A stretch of 64,000 nucleotides of DNA. It comes from Lacinutrix sp. WUR7 (GTDB lineage Bacteria; Bacteroidota; Bacteroidia; Flavobacteriales; Flavobacteriaceae). The DNA lies in NCBI RefSeq assembly GCF_016864015.1, contig NZ_CP045067.1, forward strand, positions 283,001 through 347,000. The letters run 5' to 3'. The notes under the pieces were generated by a model. It ran no database searches. It was not told where the DNA came from and saw only the letters and a list, made by a program, of their open reading frames with translations. The position numbers were made by a program, and so were the translations under genes. This document shows positions 34,213 through 46,400 of this stretch, piece after piece (within the stretch, counting starts at the first letter, position 1; every line of letters starts with the position of its first letter).

Positions 34213-35691
34213 TTAATATGCTTTTGCAAACAATACTCTACGCTTAGAAGGTTTTCCTGTAAACACACATTTCCCTTCTTCCTCTTTTGTATCCATTGGT
34301 ATACAGCGTATTGTAGCTTTTGTGATCTCTTGAATCTTATCTTCGGTTTCTGTTGTGCCATCCCAGTGCGCAGAAATAAATCCTCCTTTATTTTTTAAAA
34401 TATCTTTAAAATCATCGAAATTATCTACTTCAGTGGTGTGAGAATCTCTAAAATCTAGTGCTTTTTTGTATAAATTATTCTGAATTTCTTCTAATAAACG
34501 CTCCACCGTAGAAGTTAAATTATCTATTGCAATCACTTCTTTTGTCTTTGTATCACGTCTAGCAATCTCTACAGTGCCATTTTCTAAATCTTTTGGTCCA
34601 ATTGCAATACGTAATGGTACTCCTTGTAATTCGTGTTGTGCAAACTTAGCTCCTGGTCTGTACGAATCTCTATTATCATATTTTACAGAAACTCCTTTGG
34701 CATTTAAATCGCTTTTAATAAGATTCGCAATCTTACTAACTTCTTCAAATTGCTCGTCTGTTTTATATATAGGAACAATAACCACTTGGTTTGGCGCTAA
34801 ACTTGGAGGCAATACTAACCCTTCATCATCACTATGCGTCATAATTAAGGCTCCCATTAATCTTGTAGAAACTCCCCATGATGTTGCCCATACATAATCT
34901 TTCTTCCCTTCTTTAGAAGTAAACTTCACGTCGAAAGCCTTTGCAAAATTCTGACCTAAAAAGTGCGATGTTCCTGCTTGTAATGCTTTTCCGTCTTGCA
35001 TTAAAGCTTCAATACAATAAGTCTCTTCTGCACCTGCAAAACGTTCACTTTCTGTTTTTACACCTTTTACAACAGGAATTGCCATAAAATTTTCAGCAAA
35101 AGTTGCATAAACGTTATTCATTAATTCTGCTTCTTTAATAGCTTCACCTTTTGTTGCATGTGCGGTATGTCCTTCTTGCCATAAAAACTCTGCAGTACGA
35201 AGAAATAAACGTGTACGCATTTCCCAACGCACTACATTTGCCCATTGGTTAATTAATAATGGTAAATCTCTATAAGATTGAATCCATCCTTTAAAGGTGC
35301 TCCATATAATAGCCTCACTAGTTGGTCTTACTACTAATTCTTCTTCTAATTTTGCTTCCGGATCTACACGAAGTTTCCCAGGGTTGTCTGGATCATTTTG
35401 TAATCTATAATGTGTAACAACGGCGCATTCTTTTGCAAAGCCTTCTGCATTTTTTTCTTCCGCTTCAAACAAGCTTTTCGGTACAAAAAGTGGAAAATAG
35501 GCGTTTTGATGTCCTGTTTCTTTAAACATTTTATCTAATTCTGCTTGCATTTTTTCCCAGATGGCATAACCATAAGGTTTAATTACCATACATCCGCGAA
35601 CTGCTGAGTTCTCTGCTAAATCAGCCTTCACAACCAATTCGTTATACCATTTTGAGTAGTCTTCTGCTCTACTTGTTAGTTTTTTGCTCAT
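34213..35691 (-). CDS. proS: Prolyl-tRNA synthetase (short, eukaryote/archaeal-like type)
   Basis: A 492-residue class II synthetase charging tRNA-Pro. It lacks the bacterial editing (INS) domain and carries a C-terminal zinc-like extension ending [10 protein letters not shown], as in the archaeal/eukaryotic-like ProRS common in Bacteroidota. Motif 2 ([20 protein letters not shown]) and motif 3-type [20 protein letters not shown] are visible, with the N-terminal [14 protein letters not shown]. It has a divergent promoter in a 101-bp gap shared with the lipoprotein gene. Confidence 0.97.
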   Translation of the reverse strand: MSKKLTSRAEDYSKWYNELVVKADLAENSAVRGCMVIKPYGYAIWEKMQAELDKMFKETGHQNAYFPLFVPKSLFEAEEKNAEGFAKECAVVTHYRLQNDPDNPGKLRVDPEAKLEEELVVRPTSEAIIWSTFKGWIQSYRDLPLLINQWANVVRWEMRTRLFLRTAEFLWQEGHTAHATKGEAIKEAELMNNVYATFAENFMAIPVVKGVKTESERFAGAEETYCIEALMQDGKALQAGTSHFLGQNFAKAFDVKFTSKEGKKDYVWATSWGVSTRLMGALIMTHSDDEGLVLPPSLAPNQVVIVPIYKTDEQFEEVSKIANLIKSDLNAKGVSVKYDNRDSYRPGAKFAQHELQGVPLRIAIGPKDLENGTVEIARRDTKTKEVIAIDNLTSTVERLLEEIQNNLYKKALDFRDSHTTEVDNFDDFKDILKNKGGFISAHWDGTTETEDKIQEITKATIRCIPMDTKEEEGKCVFTGKPSKRRVLFAKAY

Positions 35692-35745
35692 ATACAGGGT
35701 TTTGGCACAAATATTGTGACTATGTTAAATAATGAAATAGTTCAG

Positions 35746-35776
35746 CAAAACTAACTATTTTTGTATAGTTCAACAA
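35746..35776 (-). promoter_or_regulatory. Promoter of proS
   Basis: Minus-strand TTG (35776-35774), 20 nt, TAGTTTTG (35753-35746), about 55 nt before the ATG. The -7 box lies back to back with the plus-strand box at 35756. Confidence 0.6.
35756..35763 (+). promoter_or_regulatory. -7 element of the Tyr/Gly-rich lipoprotein gene
   Basis: TATTTTTG matches TAnnTTTG, 30 nt before the ATG, two bases from the opposing proS -7 box. Confidence 0.55.
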
Positions 35777-35792
35777 TTAAATCTTAAGAGAT

Positions 35793-36812
35793 ATGCAATT
35801 TAAAAAATACACCAAAGCACAAATGCCTTTTTTAGCGCTATTAGCTATAGCTTTTGTTTTGGCTTCTTGTGGTTCTTCACAATATGCTAGCGAAGATAAT
35901 GATGGTATTTATGGAACAAGCCAAGAACCTGTAGCAAATAATGAGGTAGCTCAAGACGATAGCAGTTTATACTACAAAAATTATTTTAAGGAACAAGCTA
36001 CAGAATATGACTATATAACAGAAGAAGAAGAAAAGGATGGTGACGTTTTTACAGATGTTGACTCTTATGAAGGTAATTATGCAGAACAAGATGGTACAGA
36101 ACAGCAATCTTATGCAGGCTGGGGACAAGACACTAATGATGTAACCATAAATGTATACTCTAACTTTGGTGGTTATGGTTATAATAATTGGTATAGACCT
36201 TATGGATATGGTTATTCTCCATACTGGAGTTCTGGTTGGGGTTACTCTGGTTTTTATGATCCTTTTTGGTGTTCTCCTTATTATGGTGGATACTATGTAT
36301 ATGGCGGATATTACAACTCTCCGTACTGGAACAACTATGGCTACAACCATTATTACGGTAGAAATAATATTGCATACCACCACTCAAGACGTGGCAGTAA
36401 CTTAAACAGATATAATAGTATTTCAAGAAGAAGTAGTGCGATAACCGGAAGAAACAACACAACGAGACCTAGAGTTCAAACAACATCTCCTAGAAGTGGA
36501 AACTCTACAGCAACGCAATCTACTACTAGACCTAGAACAAATACAACGACTACTACTAGACCTAGAACGAATACAACGACTACCACTAGACCTAGAACAA
36601 ATACAACGACTACTAAACCTAGAACAAATACAACAACTACTAAACCTAGAACGAATTCAACGACTACTAAACCTAGAACGAATACAACGACTACTAGACC
36701 TAGAACGAATACGTATTCTACACCTAGATCTTCTTCAAATAGAAGTAGTTCTTCCTCAAGAAGCAGCTCTTCAAGCAGAAGTGGTTCTTCCAGTAGCAGC
36801 AGCAGAAGATAA
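35793..36812 (+). CDS. Low-complexity Tyr/Gly-rich lipoprotein
   Basis: A 339-residue lipoprotein with a long signal and lipobox VLASC (lipidated Cys26). An acidic region (to about residue 115) is followed by a Tyr/Gly/Trp-rich segment (about 125-195) and a basic C-terminal region containing seven units of the form TTTT(R/K)PRTN, then a run of Ser/Arg. Similar proteins lie beside proS in other flavobacteria and are sometimes mis-annotated as prolyl-tRNA synthetase. The composition suggests an unfolded, surface-exposed or aggregating envelope protein; function is unknown. Confidence 0.85.
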   Translation: MQFKKYTKAQMPFLALLAIAFVLASCGSSQYASEDNDGIYGTSQEPVANNEVAQDDSSLYYKNYFKEQATEYDYITEEEEKDGDVFTDVDSYEGNYAEQDGTEQQSYAGWGQDTNDVTINVYSNFGGYGYNNWYRPYGYGYSPYWSSGWGYSGFYDPFWCSPYYGGYYVYGGYYNSPYWNNYGYNHYYGRNNIAYHHSRRGSNLNRYNSISRRSSAITGRNNTTRPRVQTTSPRSGNSTATQSTTRPRTNTTTTTRPRTNTTTTTRPRTNTTTTKPRTNTTTTKPRTNSTTTKPRTNTTTTRPRTNTYSTPRSSSNRSSSSSRSSSSSRSGSSSSSSRR

Positions 36813-36841
36813 ATTCAATTAAAAAAAAAAAAAAGAATACG

Positions 36842-36886
36842 AACGAGCTAACAAACCAATTTATTTAAAGGTGTTAGCTCGTTTTA
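36842..36886 (+). terminator. Terminator after lipoprotein gene
   Basis: Stem AACGAGCTAACA / TGTTAGCTCGTT with an 18-nt loop, followed by TTTATTTA and preceded by a run of 14 As. Confidence 0.75.
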
Positions 36887-36911
36887 TTTATACTAATTAA
36901 ATTAATTACAC

Positions 36912-38504
36912 ATGAAAAAAGGAATCTTATTATGCTTAGGCTTTATAACTATTTCACTAACTAATGCACAGGACATTACAGATGCTTTACGTTATGCTAA
37001 AGATGATGTACAAGGAACTGCAAGATACAGAGCCTTAAGTGGTGCTTTTGGAGCCCTTGGTGGAGATATGAGTGCTATAACCATTAATCCTGCAGGATCT
37101 TCTGTTTTTAACGATAGTCACATATCTATATCTCTCTCTAACCAAAACAACAAAACAGAAACGCAATATTTTAATGGTAAAGAGGATACTTCAGATTCTA
37201 ATTTCGATTTAAATCAAATTGGAGCCGCTTTTGTTTTTAATAATAGAAATGCAAATTCGAATTGGAAAAAATTCACATTAGGAGTTACTTACAATAAAAT
37301 TGAAGATTACAATAACGATTGGTTTGCACATGGAACAAACAATAGAAACTCTATTGGAAATTATTTTTTAGAAAATGCACAAGGCCAAGAGCTGTTTGTA
37401 TTTTACCCTTCTAACAATGAATTATCCCAATACTTTAATATTAATGAAAACTTAATTGCTAACAATGATAATTTATACAACGAATTGAGTTACCAATTTC
37501 TAGGAGAAGTAGAAAACAGTCAACAGCAACAAAACTTTTTAGGTTATCAATCTTTTATTTTAGAACCGGAAACAACTGACAACACCAACACCGTTTACAC
37601 ATCTAATATAGCGGATGGAGAATACAGACAAGAGTATACTTACGCAGCAACAGGTTATAACGGAAAATTTACAATTAACGCTTCTACCCAATATGGCGAA
37701 AATCTATTTTTAGGAGTTAATATTAACACCCATTTTATAAACTACGAGCATACAACTTACTTATTTGAACAAAATAACAATGCAGGTTCTTTAATTAATG
37801 AAGTTGGTTTTAAAAATAGCTTAAAAACCATTGGTTCTGGAGTATCGATACAACTTGGTGGTATTTTAAAAGTAGCAAAACAACTAAGAATTGGTTTATC
37901 TTATGATACACCAACTTGGTATACCATTGAAGATGAAACAAGACAATCTATTAAAACATTAAGTTATGATGGAATTGCTTTAGAAGGTGGAGGCACTTTT
38001 TACAATGCAAATATAAATCCTAGAGTGATTAACTTATTCGAACAATACAATTTAAAAACGCCTGGAAAATTAACTGGAAGTGTGGCTTATGTTTTTGGAA
38101 CTCGTGGTTTACTAAGTTTTGATTATTCTGTAAAAGATTATAGTAATACTAAATTTAAACCTAGCTCAGACGCTTATTTTTCTTATCAAAATAGCGTTAT
38201 TAACGACAACCTAACTACGGCTGCTACTTATAAAATAGGTGGTGAATACAAAATAAAACAGTTTAGCTTAAGAGGTGGTTTTAGATTTGAAGAAAGTCCT
38301 TATAAAAACGAAGAAACCGTTGGTGACTTAACAGGGTATTCTTTAGGTCTAGGATATAATTTTGGAAAACTAAAATTAGATCTAACTTTCGATCAATGGC
38401 AAAGAGAAACAAACTATCAATTATATCAAGTTGGTTTAACAGATACTGCAAATTTAGATAGTAAAAATGCGAACGTAACCATGTCGGTTAGCTTTAACTT
38501 ATAA
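36912..38504 (+). CDS. OmpP1/FadL-family outer-membrane porin
   Basis: A 530-residue beta-barrel with signal peptide MKKGILLCLGFITISLTNAQ. The N-terminal hatch-like region GTARYRALSGAFGALGGDMSAITINPAGSS is the family hallmark, and the last strand ends NVTMSVSFNL, with the C-terminal residue pattern of outer-membrane barrels. FadL relatives take up hydrophobic compounds such as long-chain fatty acids. It lies 100 bp after the lipoprotein gene and is separated from it by a hairpin, so it may have its own promoter. Confidence 0.93.
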   Translation: MKKGILLCLGFITISLTNAQDITDALRYAKDDVQGTARYRALSGAFGALGGDMSAITINPAGSSVFNDSHISISLSNQNNKTETQYFNGKEDTSDSNFDLNQIGAAFVFNNRNANSNWKKFTLGVTYNKIEDYNNDWFAHGTNNRNSIGNYFLENAQGQELFVFYPSNNELSQYFNINENLIANNDNLYNELSYQFLGEVENSQQQQNFLGYQSFILEPETTDNTNTVYTSNIADGEYRQEYTYAATGYNGKFTINASTQYGENLFLGVNINTHFINYEHTTYLFEQNNNAGSLINEVGFKNSLKTIGSGVSIQLGGILKVAKQLRIGLSYDTPTWYTIEDETRQSIKTLSYDGIALEGGGTFYNANINPRVINLFEQYNLKTPGKLTGSVAYVFGTRGLLSFDYSVKDYSNTKFKPSSDAYFSYQNSVINDNLTTAATYKIGGEYKIKQFSLRGGFRFEESPYKNEETVGDLTGYSLGLGYNFGKLKLDLTFDQWQRETNYQLYQVGLTDTANLDSKNANVTMSVSFNL

Positions 38505-38525
38505 ACCGAAATAATCATTAAGCAT

Positions 38526-38560
38526 AAAAAAACCTGAACAATAATTGTTCAGGTTTTTTT
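38526..38560 (+). terminator. Bidirectional terminator between convergent genes
   Basis: Stem AAAAACCTGAACAAT / ATTGTTCAGGTTTTT with T runs on both strands. Confidence 0.9.
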
Positions 38561-38578
38561 ATATCCAGTTTTGTTCTA

Positions 38579-40438
38579 TTACCTTTTTAATGAGAAATGA
38601 GCTGTAAATTCTTTTTGACTTTTACCTTCTACATAATTATCCACTTTGTAAGCTATAGAGAACCAATAATCATTGGGTGGTAATGGATTCCCTTTAAAGG
38701 TTCCATCCCAACCTTTACTGCCAGGACTTAGCTCTTTTAGCAACTTTCCGTATCTATCAAAAACAGAAATTTTAGCATCTAATAATTCACCAATTCCTAC
38801 AATTTGCCAGGTATCATTATAACCATCATTATTAGGAGTAAATAACAACGGATAACCAACTACAAGAACACTTATAGTCGCTTTTCCGCAACCATTAATA
38901 TCTCTTGCGGTTATGATATGATTTCCAGGAAGCACATCTTTAAACAAGAATGTATTCGTTCCATTGTTGACAAAAACGCCATTATCTAAACTAAATTCAA
39001 AAACGGTATCATTATCACTTACAATATTTGCTTCAATCACATGGTTACCTGCAAAAGTATTTGTTATTACTTCAGCTGTAAAATCCACAGGAGGAGAACC
39101 TTCGGTAATGATGGAAATAGTACCAGGATCACCAATTTCTGTAGAACATGTTGTATTATTATCTGTTACTAATACGTTATAAATCCCTGCTATTGTTGGA
39201 GCAAAAAAAGAATTGGTACTCAAAATGGTATTTGGATCACTACTTTCTGTCCATTCAAAACTAAAATCTACTGCAGATAATCCTGTTTCTATTATTGGAT
39301 TAGTAATTTCTTCAGTTCCATTAGTAAAAGTACATATATAATAATCCTCTAAAGAAACTTGTGGTTTCTGTATTACTTCTAAATCTAAAGTTCCTATTAC
39401 ATAACACGCCGTTGCACTAGAACTTGTATTATCTATTCGCACTACAATGGTTTCATTTGGCAAATCGTTTACATAAAAATTAGGTAATGGATTTTCCATA
39501 GCATGAGCGTCTATTTCATTTGAAAAATAAGAAACCGAAAAGGAGTTTGCGTCTAATCCATTTAGTATTTCATCATCCCATAAATGCAATTCAAATTCAC
39601 CAACACCATCGTTTTCTTCAAAATTATCACAAATCACATAAGGATCTATTGCATTTGAAATGACTGGTTTTTCTAAAAACAACACTTCATAAGTAATCGT
39701 TTTTATAAGGTTTCCTGAAATATCAAAAACTTCGGCAACATAAGTATTAGAAGTCGTTGCAAAATATACTTCTTCATTTTCACCCGCAATAAGCAATAAA
39801 GAACCTGGATTTAAAACATCGTCTTGATACCAGAGAAAAGAATCGGCATCTGTAGTTTGTGCATCTAACGCTAATAAATCTCCTTCACAAGCTTCTATTT
39901 CTTCAAGAATAGAACAATCTGTAGCTCCCGCACCAGCGCTTTGATTTACTGTTATATATCCAAATTGACCAGAATAATTCGTTATTAACAACAAATAATA
40001 TTCTCCTAATATGGCATTATCAATATTAGCTATTTCTGTTTCACTAGGAGAATAGCTACAGTCGATTATATTTAAACTTGTTAAACCAGAATCACAGGCA
40101 TCTAAAACATCTACAAATGGTCCGTATAATATAAAATCTACATCTAAATTTGGAACACCATTCAAGGTACTACTTTGTTCAATATTCAATTCGACATCAC
40201 CACTTTCTCCAATCTTAAGAAAAAACCAGGCGGGATAAGGTTGCGTGCTTAAACAACCATAGTCTGGCCCTGCTTCTGCCGTTAAGCTACTTGAAGTGTT
40301 TTCAAAAGAAAGCTCTGATGAACTACAAATAGGATCTGCGGATATACAACCTACATCACTTCCATTTTGTTGACCAAAACAAAAAACAAAAGAGAAAACT
40401 AATAAAATGCTAAAAAGATATTTTCTTATTTTATTCAA
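38579..40438 (-). CDS. T9SS type B sorted surface protein, 619 residues
   Basis: Exported protein with signal peptide MNKIRKYLFSILLVFSFVFCFGQ and a C-terminal gliding-motility-associated (type B) sorting domain: FTPNNDGYNDTWQIVGIG, SVFDRYGKLLKEL, GWDGTFKGNPLP, DYWFSI and final HFSLKR. This domain routes proteins through the type IX secretion system to the cell surface. The N-terminal part (to about residue 175) looks like a beta-sandwich repeating-unit binding domain with acidic loops, followed by Ig-like modules. Its start is 25 bp downstream of the 2387-residue gene, so the two are probably co-transcribed. Ligand unknown. Confidence 0.92.
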   Translation of the reverse strand: MNKIRKYLFSILLVFSFVFCFGQQNGSDVGCISADPICSSSELSFENTSSSLTAEAGPDYGCLSTQPYPAWFFLKIGESGDVELNIEQSSTLNGVPNLDVDFILYGPFVDVLDACDSGLTSLNIIDCSYSPSETEIANIDNAILGEYYLLLITNYSGQFGYITVNQSAGAGATDCSILEEIEACEGDLLALDAQTTDADSFLWYQDDVLNPGSLLLIAGENEEVYFATTSNTYVAEVFDISGNLIKTITYEVLFLEKPVISNAIDPYVICDNFEENDGVGEFELHLWDDEILNGLDANSFSVSYFSNEIDAHAMENPLPNFYVNDLPNETIVVRIDNTSSSATACYVIGTLDLEVIQKPQVSLEDYYICTFTNGTEEITNPIIETGLSAVDFSFEWTESSDPNTILSTNSFFAPTIAGIYNVLVTDNNTTCSTEIGDPGTISIITEGSPPVDFTAEVITNTFAGNHVIEANIVSDNDTVFEFSLDNGVFVNNGTNTFLFKDVLPGNHIITARDINGCGKATISVLVVGYPLLFTPNNDGYNDTWQIVGIGELLDAKISVFDRYGKLLKELSPGSKGWDGTFKGNPLPPNDYWFSIAYKVDNYVEGKSQKEFTAHFSLKR

Positions 40439-40463
40439 TAGTTTAGATGGTTATAATATTAAT

Positions 40464-43400
40464 TTACCTTTTTAAAGTAAAATGAGCCATAAATTCTTTT
40501 ACACTTGTATCTTCTAAATCATTAGGATCTATATATTCTAAAGAGAACCAATAATCACTTGATGGTAAAGGTTGTCCATTAAAAGTTCCATCCCAACCAA
40601 GACTAGTAGGACTTAGTTGTTTTAATAACTTACCATATCTATCAAAGATATAAATTACGGCATCTGGATTAATACCAGAAATTTGCCATGTATCATTATG
40701 TCCATCATTATTTGGTGTGAAAAACAAAGGATAGTCTAATACAAAGATGGTGAAATCATCATCTCCACAACCGTCTGCATCTCTAACAGTTATCGTATGG
40801 TCTCCAGAAGAAACATTACCAAACGTATATACATTTGTTCCGTTACTTTCAAAAGGTCCATTATCAATACTAAACTCATAAGATGCTCCAGGAATATTAT
40901 CTACACTTGCTTGAAGCACATTTTCACTTGCAAAGGTTTCCGAAAGAATTACAACGTCTAATCCTGTTGGCGGAATACTATTTGTTACAACAGATATGGT
41001 ATTAGGATCCCCAACAACAGTTACACAACCCGTATTATTATTTGTTATAAACACACTATACGTTCCTGCAAGTATAGGTTCATAATAAGAATCTGTACCT
41101 AAAATAGTAGTAGGATTAGCAGCTTCTGTCCATGCAAAGGAATAATCTACTGTAGACAAACCAGTTTCTATTGTTGGATCATTTACAATATTACCATCAT
41201 TATCCATACATAGAATAAATGTATCTTGAAGATCTACAATTGGTCTAGGATCCACGGTAAATGTTTCTACTGCAGAACAGCCATTACTATCTGTATACGT
41301 AATATCTACTGTACCACCATTTACTCCTGTTACCAATCCTGTATTATCTATTGTAGCTATTGTTGTATCTGAAGAAACCCAAGGATTTGTAGTACTCGCT
41401 GTTCCACTTCCTGTTAATTGCGTATCATCTTCTATACATACCGATAAAACACCTGTAATTGTTGGTGTTGCATTAATAGTTACTGTTACCATTATATCAC
41501 AACCATTAGCGTCGGCATACGTAATATCGGCTGTTCCTGCGCTTACTCCTGTTACTAATCCTGTATTAGAAACTGTAGCTATTGCCGTATCAGAAGAAAC
41601 CCAAGGTGTTGTTGCTCCTGCTGTTCCGCTTCCTGCTAACTGCGAATCACTTCCTTCGCAAATAATTAAGTTTCCTGAAATAGTTGGAATGGCATTAATA
41701 GTAACTGTTACCGTTACATCACAACCATTATCTGAGGTATATGTAATATTTGATGTTCCATTACTCACTCCTGTTACTAACCCTGTATTATCTACAGTAG
41801 CTACTGCCATATTTGAAGAAACCCAAGGGGTTGTAGCATTTGCTATTCCACTTCCTATTAACTGTGTAAAATCTCCTTCACAAGCACTTAACGTTCCTGT
41901 TATTGTTGGCGTTGCATTAATAGTAACCGTTACTGTTACATCACAACCATTACTATCTGTATACGTAATATCGGCTGATCCAGCACTTACTCCTGTTACC
42001 AATCCTGCATTATCTACAGTAGCAATTGCTGTATCTGAAGAAATCCAAGGATTTGTTGCACTTGCTGTTGCACTTCCTGTTAACGAAGTAGTATCTCCTT
42101 CACAAGCAATTAAAGTCCCTGTGATTGTTGGTGTTGCATTAATAGTTACGGTTACCGTTATATCACAACCATTAGCATCGGTATATGTAATATCGGCTGT
42201 TCCAGCACTTACTCCTGTTACCAATCCAGTATTATCTACTGTAGCTATTGCGGTATCTGAAGAAATCCAAGGCGCAGTTGCATTTGCTGTTCCACTACCG
42301 GTTAATTGTGTAGTAAATCCTAAACAAGCGCTTAATGTCCCTGTGATTGTTGGCACTGTAACCGCTACTGTAACTGTTACGGTACAATCGTTACTATCGG
42401 TGTACGTAATATCTGCTGAACCACTACTTACTCCTGTTACCAATCCGGTATTATCTACCGTCGCTATTGCTGTATCTGAAGAAACCCATGGCGCAGTTAC
42501 ATTTGCCGTTCCGCTTCCTGTTAACATAGTATTATCTCCGGTACATACCGATAATACACCGGTAATTGTTGGTGTAGCATTAATAGTTACTGTTACCGTT
42601 ATATCACAACCATTAGCGTCGGCATACGTAATATCTGCAGTTCCAGCACTTACTCCTGTTACTAATCCTGTATTAGAAACTGTAGCTATTGCCGTATCAG
42701 AGGAAACCCAAGGAGTTGTTGCTCCTGCTGTTCCACTTCCTGTTAATTGCGTATCAGTTCCTTCGCAAACAATTACGTTTCCTGAAATAGTTGGAATGCC
42801 ATTAATAGTTACTGTTACCGTTACATCACAACCATTATCAGATGTATATGTAATATCGGTTGTTCCGTTACTTACTCCTGTCACCAACCCTGTATTATCT
42901 ACTGTAGCAACTGCTGTATCTGAAGAAATCCAAGGCGTTGTTGCATTTGCTATTCCACTTCCTGTTAACTGTGTAACATCTCCTTCACAAGCACTTAACG
43001 TTCCTGTAATTGTTGGTGTTACATTAATCGTTACTGTTGCCGTCACATCACAACCATTAGCATCGGTATAGGTAATATCTGCTGTTCCTGTACTTACTCC
43101 TGTTACAACTCCAGAATTATCTACTGTTGCTATTGTAGCATCTGAAGAAACCCATGGTGTTGTAGCACTTGCTGTTCCACTTCCTGTTAATGTAGTAGTA
43201 TCTCCTTCACAGGCACTTAAAGTTCCTGTAATTGTTGGAAGGGCATTAATAGTCACTGTTACCGTTACATCACATCCATTAGCGTCTGTATATGTAATAT
43301 CGGCTGTTCCAATACTAACTGCTGTTACCAATCCGGCATTATCTATTGTTGCTACTGCCGTATCTGATGAAATCCATGGCGTAGTTGCATTTGCTGTTCC

Positions 43401-46400
43401 ACTTCCTGCTAATTGTGAGGTAAGTCCGGAACAAACACTTAAAGTTCCTGTGATTGTTGGTGTTGCATTTATGGTAACGTTTTCCGTTACTACACAACCA
43501 TTATCATCGGTATACGTAATACCTACTGTTCCATCACTTATTCCTGTTACCAATCCAGTATTATCTACTGTAGCTATTGCTGTATCTGAAGAAGCCCAAG
43601 GTGTTGTTGCACTTGCTGTTCCATTTCCTGTTAATTGCGTAGTATCTCCTATACATGCTGAAAATGTTCCTGTTACAATTGGCGTTGTACAATTCATAGC
43701 TGTACACGTAAAAGTAGTTGCTTCAAAACAGGTTCCTGCTCCTCCTATTGGTGTCACTGTTACTATAACAGAATCACTTGCTACTATAGGATCAGAGGCT
43801 GTGGATGTTGCTGTATACGTTAAAACATTACCAATATCTCCAATGTTTACTACTGGGTTTCCGTTAATCTGATAAGAAACCGTATACGATGTAGCTCCAG
43901 CTATGGTATTCCAATTAAATTGTGTAGAAGTGGTAGTCGAAGTTCCACAACTTACAGAAGGAGATAGTATTGGGTCGATGGTAACTGTTACCGTTGCAGT
44001 ACAACCGTTAGCATCGGTATATGTTATGTCTGATGTTCCACTAGTTACTCCTGTTACTAAACCTGAAGTATCTACTGTAGCTACTCCGGTATCTGAAGAA
44101 ATCCAAGGCGCTGTTGCGTTTGCTGTTCCACTTCCGGTTAATTGTGTCGTAGATCCTAAACAAGCTCTTAAAGTACCTGTAATTGTTGGCGTTGCATTTA
44201 TAGTAACTGTTTCTGTTACAACACAACCAGCATCATTAGTATAGGTAATATCTGCTGTTCCGCTAGTTACTCCCGTTACTAATCCTGTTCCATCTACGGT
44301 AGCTACTGCTGTATCAGAAGAAACCCACGGCGTTGTTGCGTTAGCTGTTCCATCTCCTGTTAATTGTGTGGTATCTCCTTCACAAGCACTTAAAGTTCCT
44401 GTGATTGTTGGTGTTGCATTTATGGTAACGTTTTCCGTTACTACACAACCATTATCATCGGTATACGTAATACCTACTGTTCCATCACTTATTCCTGTTA
44501 CCAATCCAGTATTATCTACTGTAGCTATTGCGATATCTGAAGAAACCCATGGCGTCGTTGTATTTGCCGTTCCACTTCCCGTTAATTGGGTAGTATCTCC
44601 TTCACAAGCACTTAAAGTTCCTGTGATTGTTGGCGTTGTACAATTCATAGCTGTACATGTAAAAGTTGTTGCTTCAAAACAGGTTCCTGTTCCTCCAACT
44701 GGTGTAACAGTTATAGTCACTGTGTCACCTGCTACTATCGGGTTAGAAGCTGTAGATGTTGCTGTATAGGTTAAAAAATTACCAATGTCACCAATGTTTA
44801 CTACTGGATTTCCGTTAATCTGATACGAAACCGTATACGATGTAGCTCCAGCTATGGTATTCCAATTAAATTGTGTAGAAGTCGTAGTAGAAGTTCCACA
44901 ACTAATAGCTGGAGATAATATTGGGTTGATGGTTACCGTTTCGGTTACATCACATCCGTTATCATCGGTATATGTAATATCTGATGTTCCACTAGTTACT
45001 GATGTTACTAAACCTGAAGCATCTACTGTAGCTACTCCGGTATCTAAAGAAACCCATGGTGTAGTTGCATTTGCTGTTCCGCTTCCTGTTAATTGTGTAG
45101 TAGCTCCTAAACAAGCACTTAAAGTTCCTGTAATTGTTGGCGTTGCATTTATGGTAACTGTTACCGTTACATCACAACCAATATCATTAGTATATGTAAT
45201 ATCTGCTGTTCCGCTAGTTACTCCCGTTACTAATCCTGTTCCATCTACGGTAGCTACAGCTGTATCAGAAGAAACCCACGGCGTTGTTACGTTAGCTGTT
45301 CCATCTCCTGTTAATTGTGTGGTATCTCCTTCACAAGCACTTAAAGTTCCTGTGATTGTTGGTGTTGCATTTATAGTAATGTTTTCTGTTACTACACAAC
45401 CATTATCATCGGTATACGTAATACCTACTATTCCATCACTTACTCCGGTTACCAATCCAGTATTATCTACTGTAGCTATTGCGGTATCTGAAGAAACCCA
45501 TGGCGCCGTTGTATTTGCCGTTCCACTTCCCGTTAATTGGGTAGTTTCTCCTTCACAAGCACTTAAAGTTCCTGTGATTGTTGGCGTTGTACAATTCATA
45601 GCTGTACATGTAAAAGTTGTTGCTTCAAAACAGGTTCCTGTTCCTCCAACTGGTGTAACAGTTATAGTCACTGTGTCACCTGCTACTATCGGGTTAGAAG
45701 CTGTGGATGTTGCTGTATAGGTTAAAAAATTACCAATGTCACCAATGTTTACTACTGGGTTTCCGTTAATCTGATACGAAACCGTATACGATGTCGTTCC
45801 AACTATGGTATTCCAATTAAATTGTGTAGAAGTGGTAGTAGAAGTTCCACAACTTATGGCAGGTGATAATATTGGATTGATGGTTACCGTTACAGTTACA
45901 TCACATCCATTATCATCCGTATATGTAATATCTGATGTTCCACTAGTTACTGATGTTACTAAACCGGAAGCATCTATTGTAGCTACTCCAGTATCTGAAG
46001 AAACCCATGGTGTTGTTGCGTTTGCTGTTCCACTTCCTGTTAATTGCGTAGTTTGTCCTAAACAAGCATTTAAAGTTCCTGTGATAGTTGGGGCAGTACA
46101 ATTATTAGCGGTACATGAAAAAGTACTAGGTTCAAAACAAGTTCCTGCCCCTCCTAATGGGGATACCGTTATTGTTACATTATCACCTGCTACAATAGGA
46201 TCTGAAGCTGTGGATGTTGCTGTATAGGTCAAAATATTACCAATATTTCCAATATTTACTATCGGATTTCCGTTAATCTGATAAGAAATGGTATACCCTG
46301 TAGCTCCTGGTATTCCAGGCCAATTAAACTGTGTAGAACTGGTAGTAGAAGTTCCACAACTTATAGAAGGAGATAGTATAGGATTAATGGTTACTGTTAC

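Noticed and set aside
36496-36822. 108-codon plus-strand ORF of LLDLERIQRL repeats
   Set aside because: It is the other reading frame of the TTTT(R/K)PRTN repeat; no start signal and no independent coding evidence.
41689-46227. Several long plus-strand ORFs (up to 460 codons) with Val/Pro/Thr-rich repeats
   Set aside because: They are antisense shadows of the BIG2 array; a 222-bp period keeps all frames in register, so one stop-free unit gives a long open frame.
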